Shown here one piece after another: positions 1 through 8,396 of a DNA stretch of 64,000 bases (its first letter is position 1; each line of letters opens with the position of its first letter). The stretch is from positions 62,001 to 126,000 of IMG/VR virus record IMGVR_UViG_3300023174_000046; one strand, 5' to 3'. A program made the position numbers and the translations under genes. The notes under the pieces are model-generated. The model saw only the letters and a program-made list of their open reading frames with translations, was not told the origin of the DNA and made no database searches. The DNA comes from a virus.

Positions 1-642
1 AAGTTTCATTTTAATGAACATCATAAGAGTTTTGTAGATAAAGGCCTAGCGGACGAATCACACATACTATTTTGCGACGGTCCTGCAGGATCTGCAAAAA
101 CATACTGTGCAGTGTATGTGGCACTAACGCTTTTAAAAGAAAAGAAGATAGATGAAATTGTTTATATCCGTAGCATAGTAGAGTCTGCTACCAGAAAATT
201 GGGTAGTTTGCCAGGTGAAGCTGATGAAAAATTTAAACCATGGAGCATACCGTTAGTAGAGAAATGTGATGAGCTTGTTGGCAAACAAATAACAAATATG
301 CTGTTTGACAGTGATTATCTTAAATGTACACCAGTAAATTTTCTAAGAGGATCAACATTCTCAAACAGTGTGGTAATAGTTGATGAAGCTCAAAATCTCG
401 AACATAGTGAGCTTGTGACAATATTAACAAGATATGGTAAAAACTGTAAATTGTTTGTAATTGGAGATTCTTTACAATCTGATATTCAGAAATCAGGTTT
501 TGAGAAGATAATGAAAGCTTTTGATACCAATGAAAGTGGTAATAATGGTATTCATGCCTTTCATCTAACAGAAGAAGATATCACACGCAGTAAATTGCTC
601 AAGTTTATTGTTAAAGTAATTGCAAATATCAAGTCAAAATAA
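1..642 (+). CDS. phoH: PhoH-like ATPase, 5' end outside window
   Basis: The reading frame is open from base 1, so the true start lies upstream; the first internal ATG-like start near base 112 would cut off the P-loop. The visible part has a Walker A motif GPAGSAKT near bases 82-105 and the PhoH Walker B region VVIVDEAQNLEHSE, followed by the sensor-like stretch FVIGDSLQSDI. PhoH proteins are NTPases (RNA helicase-like) common in marine and T4-like phages; their role in infection is not settled. It ends one base before the convergent gene at 643. Family assignment is secure, function is inferred. Confidence 0.9.
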   Translation, partial: KFHFNEHHKSFVDKGLADESHILFCDGPAGSAKTYCAVYVALTLLKEKKIDEIVYIRSIVESATRKLGSLPGEADEKFKPWSIPLVEKCDELVGKQITNMLFDSDYLKCTPVNFLRGSTFSNSVVIVDEAQNLEHSELVTILTRYGKNCKLFVIGDSLQSDIQKSGFEKIMKAFDTNESGNNGIHAFHLTEEDITRSKLLKFIVKVIANIKSK

Positions 643-840
643 TTATTCGAGCTGTTTTAGCTCTTCAAGTGCCTTGCGAATATTTTCTCGCGCCTCTGTA
701 CTGTAGCCAGTTTGTTGATTATTGATATTTAATATTGGTGTTGTAAGAGGTTTTTTTCCACCATCAACAATTTCACTCATTTTGCCAAAAACATCCGATT
801 TTAATTTTTGTAGAACTGGATCTTTCTCTTTATGTACCAT
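643..840 (-). CDS. Small hypothetical protein
   Basis: A 65-residue charged protein with a Lys/Glu-rich C-terminal helix (ARENIRKALEELKQLE). Its ATG follows directly after the TAA stop of the QueD gene (TAAATG), so it is probably translated by coupling with queD. No signal peptide, membrane segment or recognised domain is visible. It converges with the PhoH-like gene without any spacer. I do not recognise the family. Confidence 0.6.
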   Translation of the reverse strand: MVHKEKDPVLQKLKSDVFGKMSEIVDGGKKPLTTPILNINNQQTGYSTEARENIRKALEELKQLE

Positions 841-1482
841 TTAAACACTCCAAGATGTACCTGCAAAAGGATTGCTCATGCCTTTGGTAACTTTGGTACC
901 AAGAGGTGCACCCATCTCAACGTTAATGCCTGCATTAACTACATTTACCTGCTCAAGTGATGGTTGTAATGTTGTTGCAATTGTATTGTTTGTAACCACA
1001 TGCTTATCAGAAGCATATGGGTTATGATCCGGTACATGTTGATAGCCTGAACTAACAATTGCAGAATTTTTATCATGCTCCCATACTTCAACCCTACTAA
1101 CCCAACATCTATTATTAGTTATGCCTCTTACATGCGCATCAGCTACATCATAACACCAGTCTGCTGTTCTCTCAATACCAACACCTTTGTCCATAACTCT
1201 TAGATCTGCAGCACCTAAGGTGTGTAAATTTTTAAAATGATCTAGCAAAGGATCATCAGCTGAAATGCATAATGTATGATCAAATTGATTTTCTAAGACT
1301 TGCTTAAGTTCCTTTAAACCACCAAAATCTACAACCCAGTTCTTTTCATCTAGATAATTACATTCAAACCAAAATTTTGCTATCAACCTGTATCCATGGA
1401 TATATTTGCAATGGCTGTCTGCTTTCCACTGTCTAAATGCACAACTTCCTAATTCAATTATCTTTGTACTTTCGTATTTCAT
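841..1482 (-). CDS. queD: 6-carboxy-tetrahydropterin synthase-like protein (QueD/PTPS family)
   Basis: 213 residues. QueD converts dihydroneopterin triphosphate, the product of FolE, to 6-carboxytetrahydropterin on the path to preQ0 and 7-deazaguanines. The family core is visible: CKYIHGYRL near residue 26 matches the CxxxHGHxF box with the catalytic Cys, WVVDFGGLK near residue 48 matches the WxxDFxxLK strand, QFDHTLC is the FDH box, and VEVWEHDKNSA near the C-terminus matches the VxExxxxxAxY end. Two zinc-ligand positions look altered: HGH reads HGY and the upstream AAH box is not obvious. The gene has its own sigma70-like promoter 6 nt upstream of the ATG. FolE lies 1.5 kb away and QueC at 22.8 kb. 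Confidence 0.82.
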   Translation of the reverse strand: MKYESTKIIELGSCAFRQWKADSHCKYIHGYRLIAKFWFECNYLDEKNWVVDFGGLKELKQVLENQFDHTLCISADDPLLDHFKNLHTLGAADLRVMDKGVGIERTADWCYDVADAHVRGITNNRCWVSRVEVWEHDKNSAIVSSGYQHVPDHNPYASDKHVVTNNTIATTLQPSLEQVNVVNAGINVEMGAPLGTKVTKGMSNPFAGTSWSV

Positions 1483-1516
1483 GCTCTTATTATAACTACA
1501 CTTTTATATGAATCAA
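1483..1516 (-). promoter_or_regulatory. Early-type promoter of queD
   Basis: On the minus strand TTGATT (1511-1516), 16 nt, TATAAT (1489-1494), then exactly 6 nt to the ATG at 1482. The predicted transcription start falls on or next to the start codon. Confidence 0.7.
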
Positions 1517-1574
1517 CTCTCAACATACCAACTCTTTATATTACTGTATTATTATAACCGAATTCCAAAAAAAA

Positions 1575-1757
1575 TCAACTGTGTTTTTTAATAATTCTTA
1601 CGACTGCAGCTTCGAACGACTCTTTGACATTAATGTGAAGTGCTGTAACCTGTCTTTTAGCTTTCTCTTTGGACATCGGTTTTTTTGAAAATGTACGATT
1701 AGTCTTTTTATTGACGACCTTAAACCCACTACCACTTTTGCGTATTGAATAAGGCAT
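1575..1757 (-). CDS. Small basic phage protein
   Basis: About 60 residues, starting MPYSIRKSGSGFKVVNKKTN and continuing with a Lys-rich helix (KPMSKEKAKRQVTAL). Short basic proteins of this shape (a beta hairpin followed by a KKKAxxQLxAL helix) are widespread in phage and viral genomes; their function is unknown. I chose the internal ATG at 1757 because it leaves a 4-nt gap after the preceding gene and begins where such proteins usually begin; an upstream ATG at 1781 would add eight residues and overlap the neighbour by 20 nt. Confidence 0.6.
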   Translation of the reverse strand: MPYSIRKSGSGFKVVNKKTNRTFSKKPMSKEKAKRQVTALHINVKESFEAAVVRIIKKHS

Positions 1758-1761
1758 ATCT

Positions 1762-2493
1762 CTATTTGATTCTTTGAGCATTTTGTTGCATTGTATTTAT
1801 TTGCTTCTGAAGCTGCTGTATTTGCTGCACAAGCTGTTGATTGGCAGGTTGTTGACTCAATTGATTTGTAAGGTTTTGTAGTTTGTCCTGCTGTGTCTTT
1901 ACTTGCACAGCTGGCAGACCTACTGCACGTGGTATGCTACCAATTTGTTGTTGCAAACGATATGGATCGCCACCTGCTGCAGCTTTTAGGGACTGACCAA
2001 GAGCTCTTGGTGCATTTGTTATTGCAGAATATGCACCCACACCCTTCTGCAATGCTTTAATTGGTGCTGAAACTACTTTGCCAAGTATATTTGAGGCACT
2101 AGCTCTTGCAGGTGTATTTGCTGCAGCAATGCCTTTATTAGCATATGTTTGTTGTGCTGCAGCCAGCGGATCATTCTGTACTGCCCTCTGTACTGGTTGC
2201 ACTTTTTTTCTTGCAACTGGAGCTGCAGGTGCCTGTACTACCGCACCAGGTTGTGGTTGCGCTGTCACTTTGGGTTGTGGCTGTAAGGTTGGTTTGCCTT
2301 GTGCAGCTGCAGCTTGTGCTGCAACCTGATTGCGGTAATTTTGATTTGCAACTTGCTTGGGTGCATTAAATGTAACAGGGCTTTGTAGATTTGCTGTGCC
2401 AGTAGTTGTGGGATTGCTCTTCATGGCTTGAGCTCTCCTACTCTTTCTCGATTTCTCTGAAATTATATAATTATATAGGTCGTCAAATTTCAT
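1762..2493 (-). CDS. Gln/Ala-rich protein with capsid-targeting-like N-terminus
   Basis: 243 residues, very rich in Gln, Ala and Pro, with PQPKVTAQPQPG-like low complexity in the middle and a C-terminal Gln-rich stretch likely to form a coiled coil (LTNQLSQQPANQQLVQQIQQ). It begins MKFDDLYNYIISEK followed by a basic run. The opening resembles the N-terminal tag of T4 internal head proteins, which ends in (I/L)xE and is cut by the prohead protease. Its start overlaps the stop of the upstream gene by 4 nt, so the two are co-translated from the late promoter at 2901. No enzymatic motif is visible. A packaged head protein is my inference. Confidence 0.6.
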   Translation of the reverse strand: MKFDDLYNYIISEKSRKSRRAQAMKSNPTTTGTANLQSPVTFNAPKQVANQNYRNQVAAQAAAAQGKPTLQPQPKVTAQPQPGAVVQAPAAPVARKKVQPVQRAVQNDPLAAAQQTYANKGIAAANTPARASASNILGKVVSAPIKALQKGVGAYSAITNAPRALGQSLKAAAGGDPYRLQQQIGSIPRAVGLPAVQVKTQQDKLQNLTNQLSQQPANQQLVQQIQQLQKQINTMQQNAQRIK

Positions 2494-2891
2494 TGTAACA
2501 TATATTCCTTGTAAAGATCTTTAAGTTGAGCATCATTAATGCCATTATCCTTGAGAATAGCTTCAATTGAAACAATGTCGTTGAGTTGCATTATCATTGC
2601 TGCAACTGTCTCGTTTCCTATTTTATTTGCGAGAAATGTCTTCAATGCTTCGAGTCGTGGATTTGTTGCATCCATCATAGAGGCAGGCATATTGACCATG
2701 GGATTCATTTCTGCTGCCGGCTTGATAACATACACTGAAACTGCACCTTCACACTCTTCTAATACATAGCCTTCGTAGCCTGCATATGCTTTAAAAGCTT
2801 GATGCTCTTTGTTTAGAGGATCATACTTTATGCGTACTCTTCTCAGATTTTGTTCACTTATGGTTTTTTCAATAATATTAAAAAACTTCAT
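2490..2891 (-). CDS. Hypothetical late protein with capsid-targeting-like N-terminus
   Basis: 133 residues beginning MKFFNIIEKTISEQ, an amphipathic start ending in ISE, as in T4 head proteins processed after (I/L)xE. The middle (GYEGYVLEECEGAVSVYVI) looks like a small beta-barrel and the C-terminus is helical. It is the first gene of a late operon running 2891 to 1575, with a late promoter box 9 nt upstream. I do not recognise a family. Confidence 0.6.
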   Translation of the reverse strand: MKFFNIIEKTISEQNLRRVRIKYDPLNKEHQAFKAYAGYEGYVLEECEGAVSVYVIKPAAEMNPMVNMPASMMDATNPRLEALKTFLANKIGNETVAAMIMQLNDIVSIEAILKDNGINDAQLKDLYKEYMLQ

Positions 2892-2900
2892 CTTCTATAT

Positions 2901-2908
2901 TATTTATT
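2901..2908 (-). promoter_or_regulatory. Late-type promoter box AATAAATA
   Basis: Minus-strand AATAAATA 9 nt before the ATG at 2891. It sits directly beside the -35 box (2910-2915) of the divergent folE promoter. Confidence 0.55.
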
Positions 2909-2909
2909 A

Positions 2910-2945
2910 TTGAAAATTTAAAACCTTAGGTTATATTATGTAAAT
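2910..2945 (+). promoter_or_regulatory. Early-type promoter of folE
   Basis: TTGAAA (2910-2915), 18 nt, TATTAT (2934-2939), then 6 nt to the ATG at 2946. No Shine-Dalgarno sequence is present. Confidence 0.55.
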
Positions 2946-3596
2946 ATGTCTAAGAAAGTATTAATTCCATACGCAAATCATAACCATCCTCGCTCTGAAC
3001 AAGAGAAGAATGAGATTATTGATCATGCCGCAAAAGCTTATGAAGCTTATCTTGATGCGCTTTGTATTGATTGGCGCAATGATCCAAATAGCTCCAACAC
3101 ACCTCACCGAGTTGCAAAGGCCTTTGTTGAAGATCTAGCTTCTGGTTGCTACAGCACACCACCCAAAGTAACTGCATTTGCTAATGTGGATCAATATGAT
3201 GGCATTGTGTGTCAAAATAATATTAAAGTAACTTCACTTTGTTCACATCATCATGCAGCGTTCACTGGTGTAGCACATGTAGCATACATACCTTCTCGTG
3301 ATGGTAAGGTCATTGGCTTGAGCAAGCTCAATCGCATTGTAGATTGGTTTTCACGCAGACCACAAGTGCAGGAGAATCTCACCATGCAAATTCACCAGCA
3401 TATTGATCAAGCTTGTGAATTAAACAATGGTGTGGCAGTTATGATTGAGGCAAAGCATACTTGTTGTTCCAATCGTGGCATCAAGCATGACTCTACTATG
3501 CGCACTGCGCGCATGTCTGGTGCGTTCTTGGATAACAATGACAACTCTCGTTCTGAGTTTTACAAGTTTATTGAATTTGCACAAAATAGGGATTAA
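2946..3596 (+). CDS. folE: GTP cyclohydrolase I
   Basis: 216 residues, normal for the family. FolE converts GTP to dihydroneopterin triphosphate, the first step to both folate and 7-deazaguanine (preQ0). Visible motifs: SLCSHHHAAF near residue 98 (zinc Cys and following His), IGLSKLNRIVDWFSRRPQVQ (the most conserved family block) and HTCCSNRGIKHDSTMRT near residue 171 (second zinc Cys and catalytic region). The N-terminal 70 residues form the usual helical part. In this phage it most likely feeds QueD and QueC rather than folate synthesis, because no other folate gene is seen. The assignment is secure. Confidence 0.96.
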   Translation: MSKKVLIPYANHNHPRSEQEKNEIIDHAAKAYEAYLDALCIDWRNDPNSSNTPHRVAKAFVEDLASGCYSTPPKVTAFANVDQYDGIVCQNNIKVTSLCSHHHAAFTGVAHVAYIPSRDGKVIGLSKLNRIVDWFSRRPQVQENLTMQIHQHIDQACELNNGVAVMIEAKHTCCSNRGIKHDSTMRTARMSGAFLDNNDNSRSEFYKFIEFAQNRD

Positions 3597-3598
3597 GT

Positions 3599-4180
3599 GT
3601 GGACCCATATTATACACATAGACCCCACCTTACCAAGATATTAGAGCAGCTAGATTTTACTAAAACAGTTAGATGTGTAGAGTTTGGTTCAGGTGATGGC
3701 TCGGGAGAAGTTTTTAAACAGTTTACGGAGCGCTACCCAAATCTTAAAGTTGTTTGTCTTGAATCTGACAGGGAGTGGTTTAACAGAACATCAGTAAAGT
3801 ATCAATCAAATAATTATAGGTATAAATTTGTGGAAAATTGGACCAATACAATTAAAAGTATTAGTCCAGAAGAAGTATTTGACCTTGCTTTTATTGACAA
3901 TGGACCGACTTGGGATACACGCATTCAAATTCTGGAACAAATTAAAAATCAATGCAAGCATATCATTATTCATGATTATGATTATTATAATAAAGGCCAC
4001 ATGGGTTTAGCAGATGGTCTCAATCTTGAGTATTATGAAGCATACCGCAACACTGAGCATGATATCTATTCTGTAGGTGCAAATAGTTTTTTTGGTAAGT
4101 ATGCAAAAAATTTTATACTTGAGGCACATAGCACAGAGCTACCACCAACACTTGTATTAACAAATAAGACTTTAATTTAG
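3599..4180 (+). CDS. Class I SAM-dependent methyltransferase-like protein
   Basis: 193 residues from a GTG start two bases after the folE stop. The N-terminal half has a Rossmann-type motif I, VEFGSGDGSGEVF, then VVCLESD (acidic end of strand 2), FDLAFIDNG (motif IV-like) and a His-rich IIIHDYDYY segment, an order typical of FkbM/TylF-like methyltransferases. The substrate cannot be told. Translation is probably coupled to folE, which could hint at a link to pterin or nucleotide metabolism, but that is only position. Confidence 0.6.
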   Translation: MDPYYTHRPHLTKILEQLDFTKTVRCVEFGSGDGSGEVFKQFTERYPNLKVVCLESDREWFNRTSVKYQSNNYRYKFVENWTNTIKSISPEEVFDLAFIDNGPTWDTRIQILEQIKNQCKHIIIHDYDYYNKGHMGLADGLNLEYYEAYRNTEHDIYSVGANSFFGKYAKNFILEAHSTELPPTLVLTNKTLI

Positions 4181-4225
4181 CTAAGGTGCTGGTGGTGTAA
4201 CAGTTGGTGTTAGTGTTACTGTTTA
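4181..4225 (-). other. Orphan Pro/Thr coding remnant after the adhesin stop
   Basis: Read on the minus strand in the frame of the adhesin gene, the sequence after two tandem TAA stops (4226-4228 and 4223-4225) encodes TVTLTPTVTPPAP and then a TAG. This matches the Pro/Thr stalk repeats of the adhesin itself, yet it lies at the far end of the gene. It looks like the leftover of another stalk copy after recombination. Confidence 0.5.
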
Positions 4226-7168
4226 TTATATGTACCTTGTTGCAAATGTTGCATAATATGTTCTAATCGCTCCTATATTACAGTATAGCGGGCCACTAGC
4301 GTACGACCAAACACCGCCGGTACTTCTTTTAAGAACATGAAACGAGTTATCAAAATTAGGACTGCCTTCAAAAGTACTTACAAAAAGCCCTATTGAATTG
4401 TCTGAAAAGACATTAAGCTTTAATGATTGTATGCAACTGGCTGCAGCTGGATTTAAAGAAATTCCTCCCAGACCTGCACTCTGGATAGTTGCAATAACTG
4501 TATTTGATATGACTGTGTTTGTAGTAAAATTATATTCTATGAATCCTATTCCACCTCGTATAAAGGAGCTCGTCTTCTTTGTATATGCAATATATGCTAT
4601 ATTTTTATCTGTTTTACTGAAATCTAGTCTAATAAGAGGTGATCTACCGTCAGTATTGACACCACCACCAATGCCAGGATCAGTTTTATAATCAGTAGTT
4701 ATGCTAGCATCTGTATATATAGCATTACTATTAAAATATAGTGCACCGTTTGAATAGCATGCAATATGATAGTTTCCAGAGTAGTCGCAATTGTAATCAT
4801 AATTATAAACAATACTTGGACCACTAAAGATAGCAGTATTGCCTGGGTATGCATATATTGTGCTGCTATTTCCTGCTGGATAAGCCCAGCTATAGTTCAG
4901 CAAATTATTTTTACTCTGTACAGCGACTACCGGAGATCCGTTTACAAAAAAACTATATACAGATGAATTTAACAGCGTTGGTGTCGCCCATGTAACACCC
5001 CTATCATTTGAAGATGAAACATATAGTGATACACCATTAGTAGAGCTGTAATTATTAAAATATATATAATAATACGTATTCATACCGTCTATAAAGAGGT
5101 TATCGTTACAAGGGGAAAATGTTGCAGGTGGTGCAAGATTGGCAGGTGTCGAAATGGTATCCCACGATGCACCGTTCCATCTTTTGAGAGTTCTTACGAG
5201 ATTCGTCCCATCTGTAATCATTGCAACTAAGTTATTATTCGCGTCGTTCTCATAAGCCATAACCATTTGTGTTCTACTGTTTCCCGTATACGGGAGTGTT
5301 GTAACTCTGCTAAGTGTTGCGAGATCATTTGTATATTCTCTTATTTCAAAAGGACTGTTTGCAAGAGAAGTTCCTTGAGCTAAGAAAGACATTTTCTGCA
5401 GATTGCTACCAACAGCACCAAGAGAGAATTCATAGTAATAATTAATGGCTACTGCAGGGCTGAAATAATTTGCCGATGTACCTACAGCTATGAATTTGTT
5501 TATTCCTGGGCAATAACATATATCATTTATAGTTCCCAGACCACCAGCAGTTTCATCTGGTATATCGAGAGAATACCATGTTTGAAGATCAAAGCTATAT
5601 CTACATCCCCTTTTATTTGTATTAAAGTTAATAGGACCTACTAAAACATATACACCGTTACCATATATAATTTTCCAAAACGCATTATTAACAGCAACCG
5701 CTCCTGCATTAACATCAACACTTACCCAATTATTGTTTTGTAGTAATCCAATATCACTTGTTGCACTACCTGTGCGATTGATGGCCATTGTGAAACCTAT
5801 CCAGCTACCATTCACATAATTAGCTGCTTTATATTTTTGATTGTCGGTAAATGCAAGAGGACCAGTTACTGGCGTGCCACCACCATCTGCAAGAGTTGTC
5901 TTTAGATACCCGTTAACTAAAAATTGCGGGCTTGCTATATTATTATTAAATGCAGCACCGTATGTGTTTTGATATACACCCTGCGAAAATTCATATGGCT
6001 TTGTCCAGCTTGTACCGTAGTTACTTGTTTCCTGGATGGCGTTATAAGTTTCTCCTATCAGCGCTATTTTGCTCGAACCGCTGCATATAACATCAATGTG
6101 TGACTGACTACCAAATCCGTTATCTGGCAGTACACTCGATGTCCAAGATATGCCATCGTTTGAAGTATATAAATATCTTGTAGCACCACCGGTACCACCA
6201 TATGTAAGACCGAAAAATTTATTTAATAGAGTTGAGAATTTAACATTACAGCCAGTTGCGCTACCAGGGTTTGGACACATTTGATTGCCCTGCGTCCATG
6301 TTGTGCCGCCATTTGTAGAATAAAAAGATTTTTGCCCAGATTCAAGAACAGGATTTATAACTATTGTAGTATCGTTAGCCGCTACACTGCCCCAGACTTT
6401 TGTAGCGGGTAGAGTTACTTTTTGAAAGCTTACAGTAGCAGGTGTAACAGGCTTGGTCGGTGTGGGTGTTATTGTTGGTGTAGGTGTCAGTGAAATTGTA
6501 GGTGTTACTGTAGGTGTTAGTGAAATTGTAGGAGTTACAGTTGGCGTGGGTGTTAAAGAAATTGTAGGTGTTAGTGAAATTGTGGGGGTTACAGTTGGCG
6601 TGGGTGTTAATGAAATTGTAGGTGTTAGTGAAATTGTGGGGGTTACAGTTGGCGTGCAGGTGCGTGTTGGCGTAAGTGAAATTGTAGGTGTTACTGTTGG
6701 TGTTGCAGTGGGGGTTCCTGTGGGTGGTGGTGGCGTTACAGTTGGTGTTGGTGTCACAGTTGGTGTGCAGGTGCGCGTTGGTGTTAATGAAATTGTAGGT
6801 GTTACTGTTGGTGTAACAGTTGGTGTACAGGTGCGCGTTGGTGTAACAGTTGGTGACACCCCCGGTGTAGGTGTTGGTGTTACAGTTGGAGTACGCGTTG
6901 GTGTAACAGTCGGTGTACAGGTGCGTGTTGGCGTAAGTGAAATTGTAGGTGTCAGTGAAATTGTGGGTGTTGGTGTCAAAACTGGAAGCGGTGTATTGGT
7001 TGGGTTTGGTGTTACATTTGGTGGTGGGGTTACAGGAATTACTTGGTAATCTGTATATACATTTGTAACATTTACTACTGAAGCAAGATTTGTTTTTTTA
7101 TACTGTACACCGTTAATAGTTACATAATTACAGTCTGACGGCACTGCAGCGTCAGGTAGAATTATCAT
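4226..7168 (-). CDS. Large Asp-box (BNR) beta-propeller adhesin with Pro/Thr stalk
   Basis: 980 residues in three parts. Residues 1-45 form a short N-terminal anchor. Residues 46-245 are a Pro/Thr-rich stalk built of [12 protein letters not shown] and TVTPTP units with four regularly placed Cys. The rest is beta-rich and contains sialidase-type Asp boxes: STNGGTTW (about 285), SNDGISW (about 338), TSNYGTSW (about 383) and SSNDRGVTW (about 723), which suggests one or two beta-propellers. No catalytic sialidase residues were recognised. Such proteins are typically tail fibres or surface adhesins. Its start overlaps the stop of the retropepsin-like gene by 4 nt. Function is inferred from architecture. 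Confidence 0.7.
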   Translation of the reverse strand: MIILPDAAVPSDCNYVTINGVQYKKTNLASVVNVTNVYTDYQVIPVTPPPNVTPNPTNTPLPVLTPTPTISLTPTISLTPTRTCTPTVTPTRTPTVTPTPTPGVSPTVTPTRTCTPTVTPTVTPTISLTPTRTCTPTVTPTPTVTPPPPTGTPTATPTVTPTISLTPTRTCTPTVTPTISLTPTISLTPTPTVTPTISLTPTISLTPTPTVTPTISLTPTVTPTISLTPTPTITPTPTKPVTPATVSFQKVTLPATKVWGSVAANDTTIVINPVLESGQKSFYSTNGGTTWTQGNQMCPNPGSATGCNVKFSTLLNKFFGLTYGGTGGATRYLYTSNDGISWTSSVLPDNGFGSQSHIDVICSGSSKIALIGETYNAIQETSNYGTSWTKPYEFSQGVYQNTYGAAFNNNIASPQFLVNGYLKTTLADGGGTPVTGPLAFTDNQKYKAANYVNGSWIGFTMAINRTGSATSDIGLLQNNNWVSVDVNAGAVAVNNAFWKIIYGNGVYVLVGPINFNTNKRGCRYSFDLQTWYSLDIPDETAGGLGTINDICYCPGINKFIAVGTSANYFSPAVAINYYYEFSLGAVGSNLQKMSFLAQGTSLANSPFEIREYTNDLATLSRVTTLPYTGNSRTQMVMAYENDANNNLVAMITDGTNLVRTLKRWNGASWDTISTPANLAPPATFSPCNDNLFIDGMNTYYYIYFNNYSSTNGVSLYVSSSNDRGVTWATPTLLNSSVYSFFVNGSPVVAVQSKNNLLNYSWAYPAGNSSTIYAYPGNTAIFSGPSIVYNYDYNCDYSGNYHIACYSNGALYFNSNAIYTDASITTDYKTDPGIGGGVNTDGRSPLIRLDFSKTDKNIAYIAYTKKTSSFIRGGIGFIEYNFTTNTVISNTVIATIQSAGLGGISLNPAAASCIQSLKLNVFSDNSIGLFVSTFEGSPNFDNSFHVLKRSTGGVWSYASGPLYCNIGAIRTYYATFATRYI
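6433..7036 (-). repeat. Pro/Thr stalk repeat tract
   Basis: Degenerate direct repeats encoding TPT-rich units inside the adhesin. The clearest case is a 54-bp tandem duplication, 6547-6600 and 6601-6654, differing at a single base. The tract is the likely site of slippage or recombination. Confidence 0.8.
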
Positions 7169-7578
7169 ACCTGCCTGCTATTAATATCGATAAGTGCATC
7201 CAAGCTTTTCAAAAACTCTCTTCCCAACAAAACAGGTGTTTCATTTTTGCTTCTATCTGCAATAGAGAATTTTACTTTATTATATTTTTTGCCTTTGAAA
7301 GTGATATCAAACTCTACAATAGGTCTATCTTCATTAACACCCGATCCTATGTGTATTACAATTGTATCAGCAATATCCTTGTGTAGCGGTAAATTTTTTG
7401 TTGTTGAAACAAATCTTACCTTATTACCATCCATTTGTATCTCTCGACCGTCAAGAACGTTAAAAGCACTGTTACCTGAATCGGCCATGCTTTCAACTGT
7501 ACCAACACCTTCAATGGTAATGGGTTCTATTAAATTAACTACGCTTTTTTCGGAATAATAGCAACGAAAGGGCTTCAC
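7165..7578 (-). CDS. Retropepsin-like aspartic protease (RimB/DUF785-type)
   Basis: 137 residues from a GTG start. The protein shows ESMADSGNSAFNVLDG near residue 29, matching the D(S/T)G active-site loop, and a later TPVLLGREFLKSLDALIDI segment, matching the VLLGRxFL block of the family often annotated as ATP-dependent zinc protease but now seen as retropepsin-like. Several beta strands lie between. It is directly upstream of and overlaps the adhesin gene, so the two are co-expressed; processing of the adhesin or another virion protein is a reasonable guess. A late box lies 5 nt before the start codon. Confidence 0.65.
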   Translation of the reverse strand: MKPFRCYYSEKSVVNLIEPITIEGVGTVESMADSGNSAFNVLDGREIQMDGNKVRFVSTTKNLPLHKDIADTIVIHIGSGVNEDRPIVEFDITFKGKKYNKVKFSIADRSKNETPVLLGREFLKSLDALIDINSRQV

Positions 7579-7582
7579 CCCT

Positions 7583-7792
7583 TTATTTATTGTTTTTATT
7601 GTATGAAAGCTTAGTAGGCTTCTCTATATATTCACCCAAGTGTTTTGAGAATAATTTTACTTGATCAACAATAATATCTTTCTCTTCACCCTTCAATTTC
7701 TTTGTGCGTTCATATAAATCTAGTATAAAATCAGAGCTTATCTTAATATAGCTCACACCATCTTTGAGCTGATTTTTGTGATGAAATTTCAC
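7583..7792 (-). CDS. Small hypothetical protein
   Basis: 69 residues from a GTG start, beginning MKFHHKNQLKDGVSYIKI, charged and mainly helical (FILDLYERTKKLKGEEKDII). Its last codons overlap the promoter box of the next late gene. A degenerate late-like box TTAAGTA lies 5 nt before its start codon (7798-7804). No family recognised. Confidence 0.5.
   Translation of the reverse strand: MKFHHKNQLKDGVSYIKISSDFILDLYERTKKLKGEEKDIIVDQVKLFSKHLGEYIEKPTKLSYNKNNK
7584..7591 (-). promoter_or_regulatory. Late-type promoter box AATAAATA
   Basis: Minus-strand AATAAATA with a 5-nt spacer before the GTG at 7578. It would drive the protease and adhesin genes. Confidence 0.55.
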
Positions 7793-7855
7793 CTAAGTAC
7801 TTAAGAGAAAAGTTGATAAGTCTACTATTTATTAAAAAATTTTGCCCCATGTTTG

Positions 7856-7863
7856 CATAAATA
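7856..7863 (+). promoter_or_regulatory. Late-type promoter box CATAAATA
   Basis: CATAAATA followed by a 5-nt spacer to the ATG at 7869. It supports that ATG over upstream alternatives. Confidence 0.55.
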
Positions 7864-7868
7864 TTAAT

Positions 7869-8396
7869 ATGTACAGGAATGATATAGAAAATCTAAATAA
7901 TGCTTTCTTTAAAATACTCAATGAAGGTACTGCAGATTTGGGTCCACAGGCAGATTCTCAGCAAGGCCTTTCACCTGTTATACCAACTATAATCAAAACA
8001 AAAGAAGACGAAGAATGTGAGAATTGTAGTTGTGGTGATTCTGCTGCACCTGCTACAAGAGATCCCGATGAAATAGAGATGTCAAGAAGTGAACTATATA
8101 ACACAATTCATCATGCCGTTAGCTTATATTCAAAGCTCAAGACAATCAATAATCTTGAGGCTTGGGCAAGAGCAAAAATAACAAAAGCAGCCGATTATTT
8201 GAATTCTGTCAAACATTATCTTGATCATGAAGAAGTACAGAGCGAACAAAATGAAGAGATAGATCTCTTTAGCGCGTTTGATAAAGGATCAACAGATATC
8301 ATTGGTAAGCTTTCTGGTATTCTCTCTAGAGAGAGCAAAGAAAATCTCGAAAAGATTCTTTTTGAAGTTGTGCAGTTAATCGAAAAGAAGTCTTAG
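7869..8396 (+). CDS. Hypothetical virion protein with cleavable-type N-terminus
   Basis: 175 residues starting MYRNDIENLNNAFFKILNEG, an amphipathic opening that ends in an LNE-Gly site like the T4 prohead protease target. A Cys cluster ECENCSCG follows near residue 48, then a long helical region (SRSELYNTIHHAVSLYSKLK). An upstream TTG at 7842 is in frame, but the late box at 7856 and the match of the opening to T4-like proteins favour 7869. Its TAG stop shares the TTAG tetranucleotide with the convergent gene. Packaging in the head is inferred. Confidence 0.6.
   Translation: MYRNDIENLNNAFFKILNEGTADLGPQADSQQGLSPVIPTIIKTKEDEECENCSCGDSAAPATRDPDEIEMSRSELYNTIHHAVSLYSKLKTINNLEAWARAKITKAADYLNSVKHYLDHEEVQSEQNEEIDLFSAFDKGSTDIIGKLSGILSRESKENLEKILFEVVQLIEKKS

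Noticed and set aside
2078-2369. Plus-strand Cys/Ala- and Leu/Val-rich frames
   Set aside because: They are antisense to the Gln/Ala-rich minus-strand protein and have no promoter, start context or family pattern.
6453-7049. Long plus-strand frame of VGV/EIVGV repeats opposite the adhesin stalk
   Set aside because: It is the antisense shadow of the Pro/Thr repeat; repeats of the codon type ACA-CCA keep all frames open.
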